Source: Prorocentrum cordatum (lineage: Eukaryota > Sar > Dinophyceae > Prorocentrales > Prorocentraceae). Taken from it: 64,000 bases of DNA. Location: the NCBI GenBank assembly GCA_963575745.1, contig CAUYUJ010015511.1:60001-124000 (forward strand), written 5' to 3'. The position numbers and the translations under genes are program-made. Positions 54,166-64,000 of this stretch are shown in pieces (within the stretch, counting starts at the first letter, position 1; each line of letters starts with the position of its first letter). The notes under the pieces were generated by a model. It was not told the origin of the DNA. It did no database searches and saw only the letters and a list, made by a program, of their open reading frames with translations.

Positions 54166-54346
54166 GGGAGATCCACTGGCGCACTTTCCAAGAAATGCCC
54201 CAAAAAGGCAACAAACAAAAAACAAAAATACTCCTAAAATAGTCCCCCGACTATTTTTTGATTTTTGTTTGATTATTGTTGGTGTATGTTTAAAATTGTT
54301 TGTCGAAAATCCCCCTGTAGGGGGACAGGCCCGACTTAACTTTAGG
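54166..54346 (-). repeat. Right arm of the inverted repeat bracketing the satellite
   Basis: It matches the reverse complement of 52307-52402 with an extra stretch of about 85 bp in the middle that itself contains a hairpin (AAAATAGTC-CCCC-GACTATTTT near 54236). G and C runs (54040-54150) lie between it and the satellite. Confidence 0.85.
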
Positions 54347-54349
54347 GGT

Positions 54350-55640
54350 TTCGAAGCCACATGGGGGCCGATTTGGACAGGTCTCGGAGCATCTTGGAGC
54401 ATGTTGAATGCCATCTTGGGCCATCTTCCTATTCGATGAGGTTCGGCGCGTCTCGGCTCGCAGTCAACGGGATGCTGGTCCTGGAGTTTTCGAGGGCCTT
54501 GTGGCGGCGGGTGCTTCGCCCACGAGGTTCTGCGCGGTCTTGCGGCGCGACGCTTCGACCTGGTGATTGCCGGGGCGGTCTGGGGATCTAGAACAGCGGT
54601 CAAGTGCCCGTCGTGGGATCTCCCTCGGGTTCGCTCGTTGTCGCGAACTGCTTGTCTAGCGCGCCGGACACTATCCTGAGGGGCCCGTGTCGTGTGATCC
54701 GGGGGCTGCAAGGACCCCAAGGCTGACCCAGCAGAGCCGCCGGCTCTGCGGCGGAACTCGCAGTGAAAGCCTTCCAGGATCTTGGCATCCATGTTAGCAG
54801 ATCCGCTGGCCCGTCTGCGCCGTCGAACTGCCTTACTGGCGCGCCCTTTGTCAAAAAGAATATCTTGCCGTCGCTCGGACGTCCATCTCCCGTGCATTTA
54901 TCGGTTTCGTGCGTGTTTTTTGTTGCTCGATGGTCCAGGATGGTCCTCGATGGTTCTCGCCGAGAAAGGATGCACACGTCGGAGCGATGCCAAGATCTTG
55001 GGCGGCACCTCTCTCCCATCAGGCTCCTGTCTGACCGCGCGCTCGCCGTATCAGGGTCGTCTGAAGACGGCCCACCCGCCCGCCAGCCGACAAGAAAACG
55101 AGGTGGCAACCGACAACTGCTGAGATCGGACGTCGTCGTCGAGGTCGGCGGCGGAATCTCGGCCCGCAGAACAGACGGGGTACGAGATCCGGTGGGGCAG
55201 ATGGGCAGTCGGTCGGCTGGCTCGAGTTTGCACCGCGCTTTGATGTCCCGCCCGCACGACCCGACCCGCCCGCGAGTGTCCGCCCGCGTGGCCCGTCCCG
55301 CCCCGCCCATTCGGGTCCGCCCGCCCAAACCAATCCGCCCGTCAGGGCTCGCGCGTGCTCGCTCGAGCGCGCAACGGTTTGATGCCCCGATCCGCCCGGC
55401 CCGATCCGCCCGGCCTGACCTGACCCGCCCCGCCCGATCCACCAGTCATAGACTCACCATGGGCGCATGGCCCTTCAGGGAGGCCCCGCCACATGGCACC
55501 CGCCATCGTCGCACGTCGTCCGTTACCAGGGAGTGGATCTGTCTCACCCCACTTGCCGCAACGGTTAAATTAGTCCTGCAGAACCACGGGGATCGTTTCA
55601 ACTTCCAGGCCTCGGGGATCAGCTGACCCGGGTCAATTCA
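54350..55640. other. No gene recognised; contains second MITE-like copy
   Basis: GC-rich. One minus-strand stretch (54480-54800, ANMDAKILEGFHCEFRRRAG) looks faintly protein-like. 55260-55450 is a CCCGCCCGACC-type low-complexity stretch. Confidence 0.35.
54864..54994. mobile_element. MITE-like element, copy 2
   Basis: Imperfect 19-bp terminal inverted repeats (54864-54882 and 54976-54994) enclose an interior similar to 40506-40600, sharing GGTTTCGTGCGTG, AGGATG, TCGATGGT and CTCGCCGA in order. Confidence 0.65.
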
Positions 55641-56600
55641 AACCCGGGTCAGTCGGGCCCAGCAGGATATCCAAGCCCAGGTCAATGCAGCCCTGGCTCT
55701 GCAGGATCCTGCAAAATCCGGCGCTCTGACAGACCCCCGTTTGCATTGACCCCCGCGCATTGAGCCCCGAACGCCTCCTGGGTAGTTACTTCCGGCCGCC
55801 GCCAGAAGTTACAGAGAATCAAAAAAATAATGATCGGACTCCGGGAAAAGTTGGCACCGCCAAAGTTGCAAATGAGAAAGTTTATGTCGGCAAAATCCAA
55901 AAGCTGCCAGAGAGTGAACAAAAGTTGACAAAGTAACTTCGCGGGCGGTGCCGAAGACTTGCCGAAAGTTGATGGAAGATGGAAAACAACTTGTCGGACG
56001 GGTCCACCCCAGGGCCCGAAAGTTTCCGAAAAGTAGCCTTCAGGGAGGCCTGGAAAGATGAAACATAAGAAAAACTAATTGCTGTTTGAAGCCAAAATTG
56101 AAACGTGTCTTCCGGCAGCCCTGAAAGTTGAAAAGAGTTGGAACAAAAACTTGCGAAAGTTCGCCCCCTTGGGGGCCTGCCATTCTGAAAGTCTTCGCGA
56201 GCCCCTATCTCCACAGACGAGGCCCCCGATCGAGACATCCTCACGATTGGCCCTCTTGGGGTGCTCAAGTGCCCTGCCTGGAAAATATTACGATGACCTG
56301 TTCGGACTCGTAGCATGAAGCGCGGGCCCCATGGGGAGGGGTCCCCGCTCGAGACATCCTCGCGTTCCACTCACAGACGAGGCCCCCGCTCGAGGCATCC
56401 TCACGATGTCCCCTTTGGATGCGCAAGTGATATGTCTCGTAGAGTACTCCGATGACCCGCTCGAACTGTCAACGCGAACTGTGGGCCCCATAAGGAGGTG
56501 GCTTCAGCTCGAGACTTCTTTGCAATACGCTAACCAGACGAGGACCCCACTTGGACCGGATGACCCGATCGGATGGGTAACATGAGGTGGGGACTACATA
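55641..56600. repeat. No gene; AT-richer sequence then ~165-bp repeat family
   Basis: 55641-56180 shows AAAGTTG-rich sequence without a convincing frame. 56190-56590 holds about two and a half units of the ~165-bp family (GAGACATCCTC, CACAGACGAGGCCC, GATGACCCG). Confidence 0.6.
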
Positions 56601-56624
56601 GGACGGGCCTCGTGGTAATCATAA

Positions 56625-56630
56625 TGCTGC

Positions 56631-56724
<94 letters not shown>

Positions 56725-56735
56725 AATGATGGAGA
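56625..56735. repeat. (GCT)n(GAT)n triplet repeat
   Basis: Ten CTG/GCT triplets followed by about 25 GAT triplets. Confidence 0.97.
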
Positions 56736-56916
56736 GAGCGTGATCCACCGCCGCTTTACTGTGGAAAATTGCCAACCTTTTCCTCCGGAGCCCGGGGGTC
56801 GCCCCGCCCCCCCCCCCGAAAATCCCCCCCCCCCTGCTGGACCCCCCCCCCCCCCCCATCCCCTGGCAAAACCCCCCCTCCCCTAATCCCCCCCCCCCCC
56901 CCCCCCCCCCCCCCTC

Positions 56917-57062
56917 CCCTCGAAAACCAGGGGGGGTCACTACCGGTTCGAACCCCTCCCCCCCCCCCCCCATCCGGATCTGGAAAACCGGGGGGGGGTC
57001 ACTACCGGTTCGAACCCCCCCCCCCCTCGAAAACCGGAGGGGGGTCACTACCGGTTCGACCC
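56917..57062 (+). repeat. Left inverted array: three ~40-bp units
   Basis: Three units of CGAAAACC(A/G)G followed by a G run, GTCACTACCGGTTCGAAC and a C run. The reverse complement occurs four times at 57702-57896. Long C runs (56810-56915) precede it. Confidence 0.92.
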
Positions 57063-57084
57063 CCCCCCCACACGCACCGCCAGC

Positions 57085-57690
57085 AAACGACTCCCGGTCC
57101 CTACCACCGTCCGCATCACATCCCCCACTGCTGTTCCCAGCACCACTGTCCTCACCACCACTGTCCCCACTGGTTCCACCACCGTCCCTACTGTCCCCAC
57201 CAGTGCCCCCACCACTGTCGCACTGTCCCCACTGTCCCCACCACTGTTCCCACCACGGTTCCACTCTCCCCACTGTCTCCACGGCCCCAACCACTGCCCG
57301 ACTATCCCCACTGTCCCACTGACTCCTCCGCTGTCCCACTGAGCTGTCCCACTGTTCCCACCACTGTCCCCACTGTCCCCACCACTGTCCCCACTGTACC
57401 TCTGTCCCATTGTCCCACCGCCGTCCTCGCCACCGCCTTCACCACTGTCCCCACCACCATTGTACCCTCCACTGTCCCACTGTTTCCACCTCATTCCCAC
57501 TGTCCCCACACCACTGTCCCCACCACCACCGTCCCCACCACTGTCCACTGTCCCCCCTGTTCCCACCATTGTCCCCACCACTGTCCCCACCACTACCGTC
57601 CCCACCACTGTCCCACTGTCCCACTGTCCCCACCACTGTCCCGCTGTCCCCTCACCACTGTCCCCACCAACAGCGTCCCCACCACTGTCC
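57085..57690 (+). repeat. Satellite of CCCCACCACTGT-type units
   Basis: About 600 bp of variants of CACTGTCCC and CCCCACCACTGTCC with 9- and 12-bp steps. Proline/threonine/valine frames through it are artefacts. Confidence 0.93.
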
Positions 57691-57701
57691 GCACCCCCAC
57701 T

Positions 57702-57896
57702 CGGTTTTCGAGGGGGGGGGGGGTTCGAACCGGTAGTGACCCCCCCCCGGTTTTCGAGGGGGGGAGGGGGTTCGAACCGGTAGTGCCCCCCCCCTTTTCA
57801 TGATGAACAAGGGGAAGGGGGGGGGGAGGGGTTCGAACCGGTAGTGACCCCCCCCGGTTTTCCGGAGGGGGGGGAGGGGTTCGAACCGGTAGTGAC
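57702..57896 (-). repeat. Right inverted array: four ~40-bp units
   Basis: Four units containing GGTTCGAACCGGTAGTG (the first three G-rich before, C-rich after) and CCGGTTTTC, the inverse of the left array. Confidence 0.92.
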
Positions 57897-57934
57897 AACC
57901 CCTCCGTTTCCGCCAGCAGGGGTAGAACACGCTC

Positions 57935-58165
57935 TTTCTGATGATGGTGGTGGTGGTGATGATGAAGATGACGATGGAAGTCGAGGAGGGAAGCATGGGA
58001 AGGCGGATGGAAGACGGAGGAGGAGGAGAAGGAGGGGTGCGTGAGCGTGTCAGTGTGTGAGTAAGTCAGTGAGTGAGTGCGTGAGTGAGTGAGTGAGTGA
58101 GTGAGTGAGTGAGTGAGTGATGATCATGGTGTTGGTGATGATGATGACGATGACGATGACGATGC

Positions 58166-58203
<38 letters not shown>

Positions 58204-58500
58204 CTAGTGATGATGATGGTGATGATGATGATGGTGATGGTGCTAGAAAGTGTGATAACATGGTATGGCAATGCTAGTAGTATGGTGATGCAGGCGGCGA
58301 TGAGTGTGATGATCATGAGTTTGATGATCAAGATGATGATGATGGTGGTGATGATGATGATGATGATGATGGGGATGATCATGGGGATGATGATGATACT
58401 GCTGATGATGATGACGAGGAATAATGAAGATGAGAGTGGTGATGAGGATTATGATGAGGATGAGGATGAGGATGAAGTTGTTGTTGATGATGATGATGGA
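57935..58500. repeat. (GAT)n, (GAGT)n microsatellites
   Basis: (GGT)n/(GAT)n near 57940, (GAGT)n at 58060-58118, then (GAT)n with interruptions to about 58500. Confidence 0.95.
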
Positions 58501-60002
58501 ATGATGTGGGGGGAATTCTCGTTCCTGCGCTGTCATTCCAGAGATAACACGATACCCACTTGGAATGTGGGGAACCGATTCGACATCGGGCTTCGGGCAT
58601 TTTCTGCCTCCGCTTCCGGGCCCCAAGACAAACAAACAACGATCCCAGGGGAAGGGCTCGTGCATTCCAGGGGCCGCCAATTCGAACAACGACAAATTAC
58701 CAGAGGGAAACCGGCAACTGATACCCACCACCACAGCCACCCCTCCTCCCACCTCCCCCACCACCCCCCCACACACAGAGACAAAACAAAATAACACCCC
58801 TGGCACGTCCTGTGGCGCTTCCTGACCTGAATCTGCAAGAAACGCCAGCCGTGGCGACGATGGTATCCCGGGTTGGCCGTGACAACTAAACCAAATCATC
58901 GATCCTGCTCCCTCCCTCCTCCCCTCCTGGCGTGCATGCTGAGTGCGGGACTCTCCCTGCTGCAAGACGACCTCACCCTTCTGGAAATGCATCTCGACCA
59001 GAGCCTTCGGCGAAGAGAAGGGGAAGAAGGCGGAGGAGGAGGAAAAGGAGGAGTTCGAGGAGGAGGAAACGCAGGAGTTGGAGGAGGAGGGCGACGACAA
59101 CATTTACCCCCGACCTCCGACATCGCGTCTTCTCAATCCAAGCGTTCTGTTCAAATCTTCGTCAACATGGCTCGTTTCCGGGTCCCTGGACATTCGGATA
59201 CCAACTCGGGATAAACAACTTTTCTCGGGGGCTGGGGACGGGACTGGGAAACCAAGTGTTTGGAAACGCGGAAGCGTGGGAGATCTGGGAGGGAGGAAGG
59301 GGTGAGAGGGATGAGAGGGGGGAAGGGAGCTGGGATAACGCATGACGGAGTGTAGGTACGAGGGGGAGGGAGGGAAGAGGGAGGAAAGAAGAAAAATGAG
59401 GGAGGAGAGGGGGAACTGAGGACCCTTTCCGCTCCAAGGGAGGCCACGAGCAGGAAGAGAAAAAAGGAGGAGAAGGAGGAGGAGGAGGAAAAAGAAGAGG
59501 AGGAGGAGGAAGAAGAGGAAGAGCGCCTTCGCGATGGCGGCTTTCTCCTCCGTCAACAAAGACGTGAAGACCTGCGCCACACCCGTGAATCGGTTTCCCC
59601 CTCATGCTCATGATGCTTCAAGCCTCCCCCTCCCCATATTTCTCCTCATATTTCGTTTCCTTCCTTTTTCCCCCCTTCCCTTAAAAAACTGAACACCGTT
59701 GTTCCCCTAAACGGGAAGGCGAATTCAATTTCAACCAAACGCCATCGGGCGCAAACCGTGCGCAACATTCCCGCTAGAACTGCAACAAGGCTTCGTGATC
59801 CACACGGCCATGCACCTGCTCACCCAGTCGGAACGCCATGATCTACCCCCACCTTTAGCTGAGAACCCGGATGTGGAGACGGGCGAATACAGAGTGAGGG
59901 GGCCAGACCGTCATTCATTGTCCCTGGGTGCGTGGCTCTACTGGGGGTCCGTGGTGAGGATTCTGCTTGATGCGTTGTTGTTGTTTGTTGTCGTCGTCCC
60001 CC
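58501..60002. other. No gene; (GGA)n tracts
   Basis: No convincing gene on either strand. GGA/GAG triplets at about 59015-59095 and 59285-59525; CA-rich patch at 58725-58790. Confidence 0.5.
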
Positions 60003-60240
60003 CTGCGACCCACCCCGCGACCCACCCGCGACCCACCCCGCGACCCATCCCGCGACCCACCCCGCGACTCACTCCGCGACCCACCCCGCGACCCACAGGC
60101 GACCCACCCCGCGACCCACCCCGTGACCCGCCCGCGACCCACCCCGTGACCCACCCGCGACCCACCCGCGACACCCCCTGCGACCCACCCTGCGACCCAC
60201 CCCGCGACCCACCCCGCGACCCACCCGCCCACCCCGCGAT
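60003..60240. repeat. Minisatellite of GCGACCCACCCC
   Basis: About twenty units of 10-12 bp, CGACCCACCC(CG), with occasional changes. Confidence 0.95.
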
Positions 60241-63328
<3,088 letters not shown>

Positions 63329-63370
63329 GCTTAATTGGGCAACCCATCTTCGAATTTACTCTGCGCCAAA

Positions 63371-63600
63371 TCACGCGATCATTTCGGGCGCCTTGCCCTC
63401 CGCCCCAGCAAACGCATCTCCCGCGTCGCTTAATTCGCTGCCCCCGTCGTCGCCTTCTCGGTTGTCCTTCGAGCTCACGATGACTGGATTTGACGGAAAA
63501 CTAATGCATTTCTCCTCGCCGACCTCTTCCACGCCCGTCGCACCCCTTCGACTCGCAGCTCCTGTCGGGGCCCGGATGGTAAACTGGAACATACAATTTG
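63371..63600 (-). CDS. Minus-strand coding fragment downstream of the protease-like region
   Basis: It reads FQFTIRAPTGAASRRGATGV, EEKCISFPSNPVIVSSKDNR and ELSDAGDAFAGAEGKAPEMI to a TGA at 63371. Protein-like and acidic. It probably continues the retropepsin-like polyprotein above it after a frame change near 63560-63600. Confidence 0.4.
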
Positions 63601-63962
63601 TCTCGTAGATCGTCGCTTTTTGGCCGAGTGGCCTCGTGCTCGAGGGGGCTGCAGGATCATCCAGCGTTGCCTCGATCCAACACTAGGCGATCCCACGCTT
63701 CGACCATCTCGCGAGCAGACCCCGCTACCTGGGCCGGCGCGCTAACCGTGGGCCCCATTGTGCGTTTCCCCACAGTGAGCCACTGCCCATCGTTCATGTT
63801 GACTGCACCCTTGGCTGCGCCGTCGCGTTCGCTGGCTTTGGAAGCCTCCGCGGCTGCGACAAAGAAATGCACCCCAACGCTTGGATGCCCAACCGTGTTG
63901 CGGGCTCCTGAGTCCACGGTAGCCACCAGAGTGTCTACGCCGCTCTCCTGGCCCCTTCATTG
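63560..63962 (-). mobile_element. Retropepsin-like polyprotein fragment
   Basis: The frame opens after a TGA near 63961 and reads SGVDTLVATVDSGARNTVGH, then AVNMNDGQWLTVGKRTMGPT, MVEAWDRLVLDRGNAG, a TGA (63655-63657) and, in the same frame, LEHEATRPKSDDLRDKLYVP. D-S-G-A preceded by hydrophobics is the active-site motif of retroviral-type aspartic proteases. The later G-(x)-G-K-R and D-R-G spacing, and the EHEAT segment, match the general layout of such domains in protist retroelement polyproteins as I know them. An AG at about 63946 could be an exon start. One stop suggests a relic. Confidence 0.4.
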
Positions 63963-64000
63963 GTACTTCCTGAGCTTCCTTGTTGGGTCCTTCCACCTCC

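Noticed and set aside
52307-54346. CRISPR array or centromeric repeat
   Set aside because: The 7-bp unit is too short and degenerate for a CRISPR array, there are no spacers or cas-like genes, and nothing supports a centromere role.
57085-57690. Proline/threonine/valine protein from CACTGTCCC repeats
   Set aside because: It is the translation of a satellite with period divisible by three.
58117-58500. Methionine-rich frame from (GAT)n
   Set aside because: It is a microsatellite translation without flanking coding evidence.

Overview
The window looks like nuclear DNA of a dinoflagellate; I cannot name the species. The evidence is: very GC-rich, gene-poor sequence packed with microsatellites and minisatellites; several decayed non-LTR retroelements; almost no long uninterrupted single-copy gene; and one multi-exon gene whose introns appear to start with GA and GC and end with AG, inside a repeated AG|G context, as dinoflagellate introns often do. 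There are no operons, no prokaryotic signals, and no rRNA, tRNA or CRISPR array that I can support. A 100-base assembly gap (25542-25641) shows this is a draft contig.

Layout. 1-2660: two minus-strand coding pieces of unknown function among tetranucleotide, GAG, TA and CT repeats. 2658-19206: one very large plus-strand retroelement (about 16.5 kb) lying between two (CT)n tracts. In order it encodes an ORF1-like protein, a membrane-segment ORF, an ORF with an ADP-ribosyltransferase-like motif, a low-complexity polyprotein stretch, an AP-type endonuclease, a reverse transcriptase, a zinc finger and RNase H. It is broken by several frameshifts, a stop, an A-rich insertion and a T tract, yet the catalytic residues are still visible. 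19.2-21.0 kb: long CT tracts enclosing the 3' fragment of another retroelement. 22.1-23.3 kb: a minus-strand gene with a membrane domain and a zinc-ribbon-like C-terminus. 25.64-27.77 kb: a second, inverted, 5'-truncated copy of the large element, abutting a (GA)n tract. 28-36.4 kb: minisatellites, three minus-strand coding regions with breaks, an RNase H relic, and a pair of inverted 12-bp arrays.

37.5-43.0 kb: three short minus-strand exons that join in phase into a cyclic-nucleotide-binding domain, separated by introns of about 2.5 and 2.7 kb. 44.9-47.9 kb: a tandem array of ~100-bp units followed by a ~165-bp repeat family. 47.9-51.0 kb: a plus-strand coding-like stretch with shifting frames, then a 77-nt near-perfect palindrome. 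52.3-54.35 kb and 56.9-57.9 kb: two satellite blocks, each bracketed by inverted repeats. 58-63.3 kb: mostly triplet and GC-rich minisatellite DNA. 63.37-64.0 kb: a minus-strand polyprotein fragment with a retropepsin-like DSGA motif.

How the parts relate. Retroelements and simple repeats dominate. Retroelement ends repeatedly coincide with (CT)n tracts ending in TAG, which could serve as splice acceptors or as breakpoints. The strongest cellular gene is the cyclic-nucleotide-binding one, whose introns hold much of the repeat load. The most unusual signals are a 13-15 nt motif scattered through the large element, the A-rich insertion with an 8-bp target duplication, and the repeated 'inverted arms around a satellite' architecture.
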